A stretch of DNA of 64,000 nt from Streptomyces fumigatiscleroticus (GCF_014647975.1 NZ_BMQF01000009.1:227205-291204), one strand, 5' to 3'. Counted from the stretch's first letter, positions 9,378 through 18,475 are shown. Numbers and translations are program-made. Notes: generated by a model from the letters alone, not told the origin.

Positions 9378-10892
9378 ATGGCTTCTGACAATCGGCATGC
9401 TCAGCGCATCGTGGTCGGCATCGACGGCTCGTCGTCGTCCGGGCACCTGCCACCCGCCCGGTCCTCCATACCCTGTTCGCCCCGCCGCCTCGCCGGTTCC
9501 CGCTTCCTGGGGGCCGCCCTGGCGGCGGCCGTCCTTGTCGCCCCGTGCACCGTCGCGACCGCGGGTACCGCCTCGGCGGCCGTCGCCGGTGAGCCCGGTG
9601 CGCCGGGGCAGGGGGACCCGTACTTCCCGCTGGCGGGCAACGGCGGATACACCGTCGGCCACTACGACCTCGGCCTGGCCTACGATCCCGCGACGCGGCG
9701 GATGAAGGGCGACGCGACGCTCAGCGCGCGTGCCGTGCAGGACCTGTCGGCGTTCGATCTCGACCTGTCGGGGCTGACGGTCACCGGTGTCACCGTGGGC
9801 GGCAAGGAGGCGAGATTCGAACGCCGGGGTCAGGAACTCGTCATCACGCCGGGCAGGGTACTGAGGCGGGGCGCGGCCTTCGAAGTCCGGGTCGCCTACA
9901 GCGGAGTCCCCCAGTACGTCACCGACCCCGACGGGTCCGAGGACGGCTGGATCGCCACCGACGACGGCGCCTTCGTCGCGGGAGAACCGCAGGGCGCCAT
10001 GTCGTGGTTCCCCTCCGACAACCTTCCTCTCGACAAGGCCTCGTACTCGTTCCGGGTCACCGTGCCCGCCGGCTACACCGCTGTCTGCAACGGCGAGTTG
10101 ACCTCGCAGCGGACCCGGAACGGGATGACCACCTTCCGCTGGGAGCAGACCCAGCCGATGGCGTCCTATCTCGCGACCGCCACGGTAGGGAAGTTCGAGG
10201 TCGAGCGGTACACCACCGCCTCAGGGGTCCCGGTCTACAACGCCGTCGACCCCAGAGAGTCCGCGGACGCCGCTCCGGCGCTCGCGAAGATCCCCGAGAT
10301 CCTGGACTGGGGAACCACGCTCTTCGGGCCCTACCCCTTCTCCTCGGCCGGGGCGATCGTCGACCGCGCCCCCGACGCCGGCTATGCGCTGGAGACCCAG
10401 AGCCGGCCGCTGTACGACAGGGCACCCAACGTCGGCACGGTCGTCCACGAGATGGCGCACCAGTGGTTCGGCGACTCCGTGAGCCTGACGAACTGGCGGG
10501 ACATCTGGCTCGACGAGGGCTTCGCGACGTATGCGGAGTGGCTGTGGCAGGAGCAGCACGGCGGCACGAGCGCGCAGGCCCGCTTCGACCAGTACTACGC
10601 ACTTCCCGCGACCGACGGCATCTGGGCGTTCCCGACGGCCGACCCGGGGGAGGGCGCCGACATCTTCGCCTCACCCGTCTACGACCGGGGAGCGATGGTC
10701 CTCCATGAACTCCGCAGCGCCGTCGGTGACGCGCGCTTCTTCAACATCCTCAAGACCTGGGCCCGTGAGCACCGCTACGGCAACGGCACCACGGCCGAGT
10801 TCGTCGCCCTGAGCGAGAGGATGTCCCACCAGGACCTCGGACCGCTCTTCCACACCTGGCTCTTCACAGCGGGCAAGCCCGCACGTTCCTGA
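9378..10892 (+). CDS. Secreted M1-family zinc metallopeptidase with a UspA-derived N-terminus
   Basis: 504 aa from ATG 9378, which has an excellent AGGAGA ribosome site. The zinc site HEMAH is at 357-361 and the third ligand Glu380 lies 18 residues further, in the DEGFATYAEW motif, giving the HExxH-x18-E signature of M1 aminopeptidases. At about 500 aa it is the short secreted actinobacterial type. The first ~18 residues (MASDNRHAQRIVVGIDGSSS) are the start of a universal stress protein, fused in frame to what looks like the original signal peptide (SRFLGAALAAAVLVAPCTVATAGTA cleavage region near residues 38-65). The fusion puts the signal sequence about 35 residues in, which may impair export. 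A native start within 9440-9490 would be an alternative, but no good start codon is visible. Confidence 0.85.
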   Translation: MASDNRHAQRIVVGIDGSSSSGHLPPARSSIPCSPRRLAGSRFLGAALAAAVLVAPCTVATAGTASAAVAGEPGAPGQGDPYFPLAGNGGYTVGHYDLGLAYDPATRRMKGDATLSARAVQDLSAFDLDLSGLTVTGVTVGGKEARFERRGQELVITPGRVLRRGAAFEVRVAYSGVPQYVTDPDGSEDGWIATDDGAFVAGEPQGAMSWFPSDNLPLDKASYSFRVTVPAGYTAVCNGELTSQRTRNGMTTFRWEQTQPMASYLATATVGKFEVERYTTASGVPVYNAVDPRESADAAPALAKIPEILDWGTTLFGPYPFSSAGAIVDRAPDAGYALETQSRPLYDRAPNVGTVVHEMAHQWFGDSVSLTNWRDIWLDEGFATYAEWLWQEQHGGTSAQARFDQYYALPATDGIWAFPTADPGEGADIFASPVYDRGAMVLHELRSAVGDARFFNILKTWAREHRYGNGTTAEFVALSERMSHQDLGPLFHTWLFTAGKPARS

Positions 10893-10906
10893 CAGGGCCC
10901 CGTAGC

Positions 10907-10947
10907 GCGCGCACTTCGGTCCCCGCCGCGGATACGGGGGTGCGCGC
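10907..10947 (+). terminator. GC-rich hairpin after the M1 peptidase gene
   Basis: Arms GCGCGCAC (10907-10914) and GTGCGCGC (10940-10947) are perfectly complementary, 15 nt beyond the stop at 10892. The loop is long (25 nt) and there is no U-run, as is usual for streptomycete terminators. Confidence 0.4.
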
Positions 10948-11022
10948 GGCGCCGGACGGCCAGGCCCGGTCGTTGTCCTCAGGGCAGGAAGGATTCCATC
11001 GACGGGCCGGGCCGGACGTGTC

Positions 11023-11492
11023 ATGATCCGCACGGTGACGATCCCGGAGCACCGCTTGGCCCGGACCGCCGCCCGCGACAACGCCGCACGGTGCGCGGCC
11101 AAGAGCCGATCGCACGGCATGGCCGGCGAGTTCGGCCTACAGGCCCGGGCCGCGTCGGCCCGCACGCCGCTCCGTCACCACGACGCGGTGACGCTGGTGC
11201 CGGGTGCCGGCCACGCCGCGCTGGTGGCCCGGATCGACACCACCGTGCCCGCGGCTTGTGCCGAGGACGGCTTCGCCGACCTCGGCCTGACGGCGGCCGG
11301 CTTCCAGGTGCTGTTCGAGGCGCAGGGGATCCACCGCCCGGCGAGCGTGTCCGCCGACGCCGGCCGCCTTGCGCGGGACTGAACTGCTCGACGATGCCAC
11401 CCTCTTCATGCTCGCCGGGCTGTCCGCTGACGGCCGAGCGGTCGCCGGGGCCGTGGCGACCCGCGGTGACCACGTCGTGTCCTTCGGCAGGT
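11023..11492 (+). pseudogene. Degenerate unknown gene (frameshifted)
   Basis: A 119-residue frame from ATG 11023 carries coding-like sequence (ALVARIDTTVPAACAEDGF, LGLTAAGFQVLFEAQGIHRP) and stops at 11382. Coding character continues in another frame as DDATLFMLAGLSADGRAVAG up to the TGA near 11492. The two halves read like one protein with a frameshift near 11340-11400. I do not recognise the family. It may be a decayed conserved hypothetical gene. Confidence 0.35.
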
Positions 11493-11580
11493 GATCTCGA
11501 CCGTTCGCCAAGTGGTCATGACCGGCGCCGGGTTCCTGCCGCCCGAGCACTTCGGTGGACGTGGCCGGCGGGGCTCAGTC

Positions 11581-12648
11581 ATGCTGGCGGCCATGTTCGG
11601 TCGCGGGCGCCGGGAGCCGCAGGATCAGGCTGTGGCAGCGCGGATGAGCAAGTTCTTCGGCGGGTTGTCCCGGGAGCAGCGCGCTGACCCGCGGGAGGTG
11701 GCCAGGCAGTATGCCATGGACATGGAGGTAGTCCGCCGCGAGCTGCTGGCCGGGAAGCGGGCCGCCCGGTCGCCGTACTACGTCGGTCTGTCTGCCACGA
11801 CCACGGACTTCAGCCACGTCACCAAACGGATCACGCTCGTCGCCGACACGGTGCTGCTGACCGAGCACCGTGGCACCGTCCACGAGCTGGGATTCCGCGA
11901 TGTGCCGGCCTACGGCTCCTCCGTCCCGCCCATCACGCACAGCGCGATGGGACGGTACGGGGTGGTCACCGAGGACCTCGCCGGGCTCGGCCGCTGGCTG
12001 CTGGACGCCGAACCCCTGCTGCGCACCGGCCTGGCCTGGTTCTACCCGCAGTACACGTACGGCCGGATCGACATTCGGGACCGTAGCCCGGAGAGGCTGC
12101 CCGCCGGGGTGGTGGAGGTGGCCGACTACCTGGTGGAGCACGGCCGGGCTGTGGACCTGGCTTCGGCCAAGCCGCTGACGAGCCGTGTGGTGCGGCCGGT
12201 GCTGGAGATCGATCTGCCGTTCCTGGACGGCCTGAGCCTGGCCGACTTCGCCCAGGTGACCCGGGAGGAGTTCGACTCCTACCGCCTGTTCCGCGACTTC
12301 ATGCGCTCTCGCCTGCTGGAACTCGACGACGCCATGGAAGCGGAAAACTCCCAGGTGGCGATAGAGCGCCTCGCCCTCGCCATGCGCGACGAGATCGAAA
12401 CGGCCCGCACTGCCTTGAGCGCCGCCTCCCGCACCCGGGCCCTCACCCGCGCCGGAGCCGTCCTGGGCTCCACCAACGCGCTCCTGGCCGCAGTACGTCC
12501 CGACGCTCTCGCGGGCGCGCTCGCCACCTCGGCGACCGCCGCCGCAGGCCTGACCGGCCTGTGGCCCACCATCCAGGCATATGCGGACAGACGCAGTCGG
12601 CGCGACAAATGGCACTACGTCTGGATCCTGCAACGCAAGACCTGCTGA
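11581..12648 (+). CDS. Unknown protein, ~355 aa
   Basis: The ATG at 11581 is chosen over an in-frame ATG at 11491 because the intervening 30 residues look unlike protein sequence. The protein is largely soluble. An early Arg/Gln-rich segment (DPREVARQYAMDMEVVRREL) and a later helical stretch (LELDDAMEAENSQVAIERLA) could form coiled coils. The C-terminal part (GAVLGSTNALLAAVRPDALAG) is Ala-rich and weakly hydrophobic and could associate with membrane, ending in a Trp/Lys-rich tail. No catalytic motif is evident and I do not recognise it. Codon usage is normal for the genome. Confidence 0.7.
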   Translation: MLAAMFGRGRREPQDQAVAARMSKFFGGLSREQRADPREVARQYAMDMEVVRRELLAGKRAARSPYYVGLSATTTDFSHVTKRITLVADTVLLTEHRGTVHELGFRDVPAYGSSVPPITHSAMGRYGVVTEDLAGLGRWLLDAEPLLRTGLAWFYPQYTYGRIDIRDRSPERLPAGVVEVADYLVEHGRAVDLASAKPLTSRVVRPVLEIDLPFLDGLSLADFAQVTREEFDSYRLFRDFMRSRLLELDDAMEAENSQVAIERLALAMRDEIETARTALSAASRTRALTRAGAVLGSTNALLAAVRPDALAGALATSATAAAGLTGLWPTIQAYADRRSRRDKWHYVWILQRKTC

Positions 12649-12825
12649 CTGCCACCACGCAGGGGTAGTTCGGAGCGGGCCGAGTACGAAACCGACCGCG
12701 CTCGGCGCTGCTCCCACCTGGCCGAGTTGTCATCAGAGGTCGGTCGGCCGGTCCCCTGTCGGCTGGGCGGATGCGAGGGATGAGCTGGTTACGCGGGCCG
12801 CTGCTCCTGCGGTGCCGGTACGTCG

Positions 12826-13113
12826 TTGGAGTCGGCCTGCGATCAAGGCGGCTGCCTCGGCGCACCCGACGAGATACCCAGCGGCGTGCAGTTCGCGCCC
12901 AAGGCGCTGGCCGCCTACGAGCGGGTGACCGTCAAGCCCGGCCGCAGCAAGCGCGTCACGCTGCACATCGCGCTGCGGCAACTGCACTACTGGAGCGACA
13001 AAAGCGGCTGGACCCTCGCCACGGGCCGCCGGGACGTACTGGTCGGCGCCTCGGCCCGGGGCACCAAGCTGAGCCAGCAGGTCCGCACCACAGCGGGTCG
13101 CGGCGCGCACTGA
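12826..13113 (+). pseudogene. GH3 glycosidase C-terminal (Fn3-like) fragment
   Basis: The frame contains ELAAYERV-like LAAYERVTVKPGRSKRVTLH followed by LHYWSDKSGWTLATGRRDVL and VGASARG, the typical end of the fibronectin-III-like domain that closes many GH3 beta-glucosidases. About 80 residues survive, with no catalytic domains upstream. An N-terminal GH3 scrap on the same strand lies 5.4 kb downstream (18476-18646), so both may come from one gene broken by rearrangement. Confidence 0.7.
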
Positions 13114-13270
13114 CGGGCCGACGGCGGGGGCGGGGGCGATGCCTCCTGCCGCCGCCATCGGCACCGGCCGACACCCCGTCGACCAGGAGCTTCACTTCGT
13201 CTCGCACCGACGCCGTCGCTGCCGTGCGGCATGCACCGCCCTGGGCGGGGCGGGGGCGTCGCACCGGCCC

Positions 13271-13606
13271 TCAGAGCGCAGGCAGGGCAGGCGCCACCCG
13301 TCGTCCCGCCCCGAGCTCCTCGGCCTCGTCGCTGCTGACGAACGCCGTGGTTCCCGCCGGGACCCCAGGCAGCGTCGCCACGCGGGACGCCACCGCCAGG
13401 AGGTCGTGCCGGCTGGCTCCAGCGATGAAGAAGACGTAGGCGTCCCCGTCCTCCTCCCCCTCGTCGAAGACTTCCGATACACCTTGGTCCTCCAGGCCGG
13501 ACAGGAAGTCCTCGACCTCATCGATCCAGGGAAACGGGTGGGTGCCGTTCGACAGGCCGGGCGTCGGCAGCAAGGGCACGTGGATCTCAACAACCATGGT
13601 GGGCAT
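13271..13606 (-). CDS. Small acidic protein of unknown function
   Basis: 111 aa, acidic (VEDFLSGLEDQGVSEVFDEG, EEDGDAYVFFIAG), soluble and without membrane segments. The alternation of short beta-like stretches (MVVEIHVPLLP, AYVFFIAGA, TTAFVSSDEAEE) with a helix (HDLLAVASRVATLPG) suggests a compact alpha/beta fold. Resembles small conserved hypothetical proteins of streptomycetes, but I cannot name a family. It stands alone among decayed genes. Confidence 0.6.
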   Translation of the reverse strand: MPTMVVEIHVPLLPTPGLSNGTHPFPWIDEVEDFLSGLEDQGVSEVFDEGEEDGDAYVFFIAGASRHDLLAVASRVATLPGVPAGTTAFVSSDEAEELGAGRRVAPALPAL

Positions 13607-13799
13607 GAACGTAGTGTGCCCTGCGAAGCCCCCGCCCGGCTCAACCGGCAGAGCGTCGCGTCAGCAGCCGGGCTGAGACGGGCAGGGGCTCACGGCTCGC
13701 GGCCGGTTGGTCGGTGCGGCGTGGCCGCCCTGTCCCGGCGTGCACCGGGACGGGGCGGCCGCACGGGCGGCTGTGGTGCTCGCCTTCGAACAGCCCGGG

Positions 13800-14060
13800 G
13801 CGTCGTCCGTCGCGGCGGTGGGTGATGTGTCCGTCCACGACGGTCAGGGCCATGGGTGCGTCGGCGGGTTCGTCAGGATCGGCGCGCAGCGGGTCCACGA
13901 CGAAGGCCGTGACATCGGCGCGGGTTCCGACAGCCATCCGCCCGGCCGTGGCGGTCTCGCCGACGGCGTGTGCGGCCGCGGTGGTGTAGCCCCGCAGGGC
14001 GGCTGCCGCGGTGAGTGCCTGGTGCGCGACCGGCTCACGGCCGACCAGGTGCGCGTCATG
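13800..14060 (-). pseudogene. Amidohydrolase (YtcJ/Amidohydro_3-type) C-terminal fragment
   Basis: Reads HQALTAAAALRGYTTAAAH, GETATAGRMAVGTRADVTAF and LTVVDGHITHRRDG. This is the classic end of metal-dependent amidohydrolases, where the last beta-strands return to the small composite domain. The TIM-barrel with the metal ligands is absent; the preceding sequence is the CitG-like gene. It is a remnant without catalytic capacity. Confidence 0.65.
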
Positions 14061-14073
14061 CCCTGGGTACGCG

Positions 14074-14907
14074 TCAGTGGGCCGGCCGTGCGGGGGCCGG
14101 CGCGGGCAGGGAGTCCAGGAAGAGGGCTCCAGCCAGGAGGGCCGCACTGCCGCGGGGGCTCCATGTGCGCCGGGTCAGGTCGTCGTCCAGGGCGGCGAGT
14201 GCCTCGGCACCTGCCGGGGTGGTGGTGCCGCCCGCGGACAGGACGGCCTGAGCGGCGGTGTGGACGTGGCGGAGACCCGAAGGGCCTGCCACATAGAGGA
14301 GCTCGCTGTCCCGGAGCGTTGACATCACGGTCAGCAGTGCGTCGAGGCGGGCCTGGGGTTCGGGGGCGCCCGCGCTTCGGGATGCGGTCAGTACGCCGAG
14401 TGCGCGGCGGACGTGGGGAAAGCCCGCGCGCGCTTCTCCCCGGGCGCCGGCCGCGCCGTATTTCACCGCCATCGTCGAGCCGTGCGTGGCCTTCCGGGGG
14501 GCCTTGGGGTCGGGGTGCAGGACTATGCGTCGGGCGGTGTCGGTGATCGTGCCGCCGGTGGCGGAGGGATCGAGCGCGGCGGCTGCGACGAGGAGGCCGA
14601 GGGTCCACAGGGCGCCGGTGTGGCCCCCGCCCGCCAGCCGGAGGGAGTGCTCGGTGCAGCGCCCTATCGCGCCCAGTTCCGCGCGCAGCAGGGCGGTGGG
14701 CCGGCCGGCGCGGCGGGCGGCGGCGGCCATCGCCGTGAGGCCGGGGAGCAGGGCTTTCGCCGACCAGCGCAGGGTGCGGTGGTCCAGGTGATGCACCGCA
14801 AGGTCACGGAGGTCGGGAAGGCCGGGCTTGGGGGTCAGTGCCAGTTGTGCCGTCAGGGCGGATACGGCTGTTTCCGCCAGTTCGGCGTCTCGGGAGTGGT
14901 CGGGCAT
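14074..14907 (-). CDS. Triphosphoribosyl-dephospho-CoA synthase-like protein (CitG/MdcB family)
   Basis: 277 aa from ATG 14907. The family makes 2'-(5''-triphosphoribosyl)-3'-dephospho-CoA, the prosthetic-group precursor for citrate lyase or malonate decarboxylase. Recognisable parts are KPGLPD near the N-terminus, GGGHTGALWTLGLLVAAAAL in the middle, and KATHGSTMAVKYGAAGARGE towards the end. The canonical DRxxxGAHxDM stretch after KPG is altered to a form without its glycine (DLRDLAVHHLDH), so activity is doubtful. No citrate lyase or malonate decarboxylase genes lie nearby. The weak upstream ribosome site adds to the impression of an orphan or decaying gene. Confidence 0.65.
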   Translation of the reverse strand: MPDHSRDAELAETAVSALTAQLALTPKPGLPDLRDLAVHHLDHRTLRWSAKALLPGLTAMAAAARRAGRPTALLRAELGAIGRCTEHSLRLAGGGHTGALWTLGLLVAAAALDPSATGGTITDTARRIVLHPDPKAPRKATHGSTMAVKYGAAGARGEARAGFPHVRRALGVLTASRSAGAPEPQARLDALLTVMSTLRDSELLYVAGPSGLRHVHTAAQAVLSAGGTTTPAGAEALAALDDDLTRRTWSPRGSAALLAGALFLDSLPAPAPARPAH

Positions 14908-14950
14908 GGCGGCCTGCTGGGGAGAAGAGGGGGTGGGGCGGGGGAGTGCG

Positions 14951-14994
14951 GCGGGAGCCGCGGGGTGGGCGTGCCTGTTCCTCGCGGCTCCCGC
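14951..14994 (-). terminator. Perfect 12-bp hairpin downstream of the dioxygenase gene
   Basis: GCGGGAGCCGCG at 14951-14962 pairs with CGCGGCTCCCGC at 14983-14994. It lies between the stop of the dioxygenase gene (15015) and the CitG-like start (14907), so it probably terminates dioxygenase transcription and separates the two genes. Confidence 0.65.
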
Positions 14995-15014
14995 GGGTGG
15001 TCGGCAGGGGGGTG

Positions 15015-15956
15015 CTACGACGCTGCGGACGAGGTGGACGACGGGATGCCCGGCATGCCGGCGTCGTCGCCGTCGTGGGTGGCCTCCGGCTCGACGGCCA
15101 CGGTGATCGAGGCGGCCACGCCTCTTGCGATCTTCTTCTTGTTGTAGTGCAGGGTGAGCAGGCCGCCCGTGGCGCCGCTCTGGTCGTAGATCATGTCCTC
15201 GGTGAGGGTGGTGCGGGTGGCGGTGTTGGTCGAGTACGGCTCCAGCTCGGCGGAGGCGAGGACGGCCTCCTCCTCGAAGTAGAACTGGCCGGTGTGGCAG
15301 GTGTGTCCGCCCTCGTAGCCGTCCTCGGTCCATTTTCCGTCCACATGCACCTTGGTGTGGATGTGGACGGCCCGGCCCGGGTACCAGCCCGGGAAGATGG
15401 TGGTGAACCGGACCCTGCCCTGGTGGTCCGTGCGCCAGGTCCCGCGCAGGTAGCGTTCGTCGTCGGTGGGTTCCTGGTGCATGCCACCGCCGCCGGTTCC
15501 GTCCGTCGGCAGGGCGGTGGGGGTGCCGGAGGGCATGCCGGTGGGTATGCCGCCGCCCGGAGAGGTGCTCACCGCCTCGTAGCCGGAGTAGATGCCCAGC
15601 GCGTCGCAGTGCCAGATGTCGACCGCCGCGTTCCGTACCGGCTTGCACGTATCGGCGTCGATCACCTTGATGGTGAGGGTCATCGGGATGCCCTCCCTGT
15701 CCTCGGTGACGTCGGTGCGGATCTTGTCGGCGTCGATGTAGTACGGGCCCTCGATGGCTTCCGAGCTGAGCCGGTAGCAGGACCCCACGCCGTCGGAGTC
15801 GCCCGCGCCCTGCGTCTTACCCGGCATCTCCTCGGCCAGGGCGTTGGAGGCCAGGACGCCTCCCGCGCCGACCACCGCCACGGCGGCGCCGCCGGCCATG
15901 AGCACCTGTCGCCGGGACGCGGTGCTCTTGTCGCGCTTCGGGTCTTCCTCGGCCAT
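15015..15956 (-). CDS. Tat-exported intradiol ring-cleavage dioxygenase
   Basis: 313 aa. A twin-arginine signal (SRRQVLM at 14-20, then an Ala/Gly-rich hydrophobic core to ~41) targets it outside the membrane with its iron bound. The intradiol fold gives likely Fe(III) ligands Tyr123 (GIYSGY), Tyr192 (FPGWYPG), His198 and His200 (VHIH), matching the 2-Tyr/2-His non-haem site of catechol 1,2- and protocatechuate 3,4-dioxygenases. It lacks the N-terminal helical dimerisation domain of cytosolic catechol dioxygenases and resembles the extracytoplasmic streptomycete group whose members act on catechols or lignin-like aromatics. The low-complexity Gly/Pro/Met-rich insert at 132-160 is unusual. Confidence 0.9.
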   Translation of the reverse strand: MAEEDPKRDKSTASRRQVLMAGGAAVAVVGAGGVLASNALAEEMPGKTQGAGDSDGVGSCYRLSSEAIEGPYYIDADKIRTDVTEDREGIPMTLTIKVIDADTCKPVRNAAVDIWHCDALGIYSGYEAVSTSPGGGIPTGMPSGTPTALPTDGTGGGGMHQEPTDDERYLRGTWRTDHQGRVRFTTIFPGWYPGRAVHIHTKVHVDGKWTEDGYEGGHTCHTGQFYFEEEAVLASAELEPYSTNTATRTTLTEDMIYDQSGATGGLLTLHYNKKKIARGVAASITVAVEPEATHDGDDAGMPGIPSSTSSAAS

Positions 15957-15977
15957 CGCCGTCCGCTCCCTTCGCGT

Positions 15978-16000
15978 CGGCCGGTCCCTGTGACCGGCCG
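15978..16000. terminator. Inverted repeat between dioxygenase and histidine kinase genes
   Basis: CGGCCGGTC (15978-15986) and GACCGGCCG (15992-16000) form a perfect 9-bp stem with a 5-nt loop. It lies 22 bp upstream of the dioxygenase start and downstream of the kinase stop, so it may terminate the two-component operon or act as an operator. Confidence 0.5.
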
Positions 16001-16119
16001 GGGCGACTCACCTTTGTGGATCCACCTGAAACGAAACTGAAACAGAGCGTCGCCAGTGTCCCGAGGGCGGTCGGTCGTGCCGCGCGAGTGGGGCTTGAGC
16101 TGCGTGTCTTTGAACAGGC

Positions 16120-17601
16120 TTAAAGTTCGGCGGGGGAAAGCGGAAGCAGGACGGTGAACTCCGTGTCGCCCGGTGCGCTGCGTGCCTCCAGCCGGCCGCC
16201 GTGTGCCCTCGTGATCGCCGCCGCGATGGCCAGTCCCAGGCCGGCGCCGCCGTTGCCGTCGGCGGGACGGGAGCGGGAGGCGTCGGCCCGGGTGAAGCGT
16301 TCGAAGACCTGGGAGAGGAGCTTCGGGGGGATGCCGGGGCCGTCGTCGTGGACGCGGATGACGCAGTCCGTGGGGGTGGTCTGGGCCGTCACCGTGATGT
16401 TCGTACCGGCGGGGGTGTGGACGCGGGCGTTGCCCAGCAGGTTGGCCAGTACCTGCTGGAGGCGGGCCTGGTCGCCGGGCACGCTCACCGAGGCGTCGAG
16501 ACGGAGGAACACCCGCCACTGCCGGTCGTCGTCGGCCGCTCGGGCGTCCCACACGGACTCGGCCACCAAGGTGGCGATGTTCACTTCGGCCATGTCCAGC
16601 GGACGGCCCTCGTCCAGGTGGGCGAGCAGGAACAGGTCGTCGACCAGGCCGGTCATCCGCGCCGACTGCGCGATGATCCTCTCCCACGCCAGCTCCGGTG
16701 TGATCTGCTTCGTACCGCCCGCCATGAGTTGCGCGTATCCGGCGATCGACGCCAGTGGTGTACGCAGTTCGTGGCTGGCGTCGGCGAGGAAGCGGCGCAT
16801 GCGTTCCTCCGTGAGCTGCCGCTCGGTGAGGGACTTCTCGACGTGGTCGATCAGACGGTTGAGCGCGATGCCCACCTGGCCCGCCTCCGTGCCCGGGTCG
16901 GTGTCCTCCGCCGAGACCCTGTGCAGGCCGGTGATCTCGCCCCGGTCCAGTGGCACCCGGGTCGCCTCCACGGCCGTGGCGGCGACCCGGCCGAGCGGAC
17001 GCAGCTTGCGCCGGACCACGACCGCGCAGACGGCGCCGGCGACCGTGAGACCGACCAGGGCGATCGCAGCCTCGACCGCCATGAGCGTACGGGTCATACG
17101 CTGCACACCGGACGTGGGGAGACCGGCGAGCACCGGCACCCGGCCGTCCGTGAGCTTGGTCAGCCGGTAGTCGCCGAGCCCGGGGATCGTCCGTGTCCGC
17201 GGCTTGCCGTCCGCGGGGATGTCCGCCAGGGCGGTGCACTGCGCGGCCGAGAGATGACGCGGGTGTCCGTCGCCGGTGATCACAGCGGCGGCGACCACCT
17301 CACCGGCCGCGTCCAGCCGAGCCGCCAGCGTTCCTACGGTCTGGCCGCGGATCTGGAGGAAGCCGAGGTTGCGGGAGCCGCCGGCGTACTTGTCGAGGGC
17401 GTACTGGCTGTGTTCGGCGGCGTCGGTGACCCGCTCGTCCAGGTCGTCCATCAGCAGGTCCCGCTGGACGGTCGCGGTGGCCGCGGCCATCGCACCGCAG
17501 ACCAGGACCAGCACCGTGGACATGAAGACGACCAGGCTGGTGCGGAGCGAACGGCCTCGGGGGCGGGGCCGGTTCCGCGGGTGCCGGCCCGGACTCAGCA
17601 C
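16120..17601 (-). CDS. Sensor histidine kinase (HAMP/HisKA/HATPase, OmpR-partner type)
   Basis: 493 aa from GTG 17601, which overlaps the end of the response-regulator gene (TGA 17597-17595), so the two are translationally coupled. An N-terminal membrane helix (~22-45), an extracytoplasmic sensing region of ~120 residues, a second helix (~150-175) and a HAMP linker lead to the HisKA motif with phospho-acceptor His277 (DASHELRTPL). ATP-binding boxes follow: N box (LANLLGNARVHT), G1 (DDGPGIP), F box and G2 (GAGLGLAIA). It autophosphorylates His277 and passes the phosphate to the adjacent regulator. The stimulus is unknown. Confidence 0.93.
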   Translation of the reverse strand: MLSPGRHPRNRPRPRGRSLRTSLVVFMSTVLVLVCGAMAAATATVQRDLLMDDLDERVTDAAEHSQYALDKYAGGSRNLGFLQIRGQTVGTLAARLDAAGEVVAAAVITGDGHPRHLSAAQCTALADIPADGKPRTRTIPGLGDYRLTKLTDGRVPVLAGLPTSGVQRMTRTLMAVEAAIALVGLTVAGAVCAVVVRRKLRPLGRVAATAVEATRVPLDRGEITGLHRVSAEDTDPGTEAGQVGIALNRLIDHVEKSLTERQLTEERMRRFLADASHELRTPLASIAGYAQLMAGGTKQITPELAWERIIAQSARMTGLVDDLFLLAHLDEGRPLDMAEVNIATLVAESVWDARAADDDRQWRVFLRLDASVSVPGDQARLQQVLANLLGNARVHTPAGTNITVTAQTTPTDCVIRVHDDGPGIPPKLLSQVFERFTRADASRSRPADGNGGAGLGLAIAAAITRAHGGRLEARSAPGDTEFTVLLPLSPAEL

Positions 17602-18317
17602 GTCCCGTGCTCCGGCGGGTGGATCATGTAGCCGAGGCCGCGGACCGTACGGATCATCGGCGCCCGCCCCTTGTCGATCTTCGAGCGCAGACTGTAGACG
17701 TACACCTCGATCAGATTGCCCTCGCCGTCGAACGAGCTGTTCCAGATGCGGTCGAGGAGCTGTGCCTTGCTGAACACCTGCCGGGGACTGCCCACCAGGA
17801 ACCACAGCAGGTCGAACTCCTTGGTGGTGAGCTTGATCGGGGCGCCGTCCCGCCACACCTCCCGGCTGCTCGCGAAGAGCACCAGGTCGCCCAGTCTGCG
17901 GACAGCTCCGGGCCCCTTGTCGGGCTCGGCGCGGCGCAGCAGACCGCCCAGCCGGAGCATCACCTCCTCCAGAGCGAACGGTTTGGTCACGTAGTCGTCG
18001 GCTCCCGCCGACAGCCCGTCCAGCCGGTGGGCGAGGGCGTCCCGCGCCGTGAGCATCAAGATGGGCAACCGCGCGTTCTCCGACCGCAGGCGGCGCAGTA
18101 CCTGCATGCCGTCGAGATCGGGCAGCATCCAGTCCAGGACCACGGCGTGCGGTACGTACTCCCGCGCGAGGTGGATGGCCTGGTGCCCGCCTTCGGCGAC
18201 GTAGGGCTGCCATCCGGCGTCGGCGACGGCCGCGGACAGCAGCCCGGCGAGCTCCGGTTCGTCGTCGACGATCAGTACGCGCACGGTGTTGTCCCGGGTC
18301 GCCCCTTGCCCCTGCAT
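17595..18317 (-). CDS. OmpR/PhoB-family response regulator
   Basis: 240 aa. I choose ATG 18317 (MQGQGATRDN, directly before the VRVLIVDDEPEL receiver strand) over an in-frame start at 18437. The receiver domain has the acidic pair DDE at 18-20, phospho-acceptor Asp62 (LDWMLPD), conserved Thr (LTARD) and Lys (TKPF). The C-terminal winged helix ends with VRGLGYMI, the hallmark of OmpR-type DNA binding. It is first in a two-gene operon with its kinase; targets are not evident. Confidence 0.93.
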   Translation of the reverse strand: MQGQGATRDNTVRVLIVDDEPELAGLLSAAVADAGWQPYVAEGGHQAIHLAREYVPHAVVLDWMLPDLDGMQVLRRLRSENARLPILMLTARDALAHRLDGLSAGADDYVTKPFALEEVMLRLGGLLRRAEPDKGPGAVRRLGDLVLFASSREVWRDGAPIKLTTKEFDLLWFLVGSPRQVFSKAQLLDRIWNSSFDGEGNLIEVYVYSLRSKIDKGRAPMIRTVRGLGYMIHPPEHGTC

Positions 18318-18475
18318 GACCCCATCGTCCGCCCCGATGCTGTGTGCCACCTGTGAAGGGGGTTGCGGTGTCAGGGCCGGTTGCGAAAAGCGGCCCCTCG
18401 CGCGGTGGACCGGGCGGAGTTCCCGGCCAGCGGCCACCGGCCAGCGGTCAGGGCGGTGGCCAGCGGTGCAGAGTC

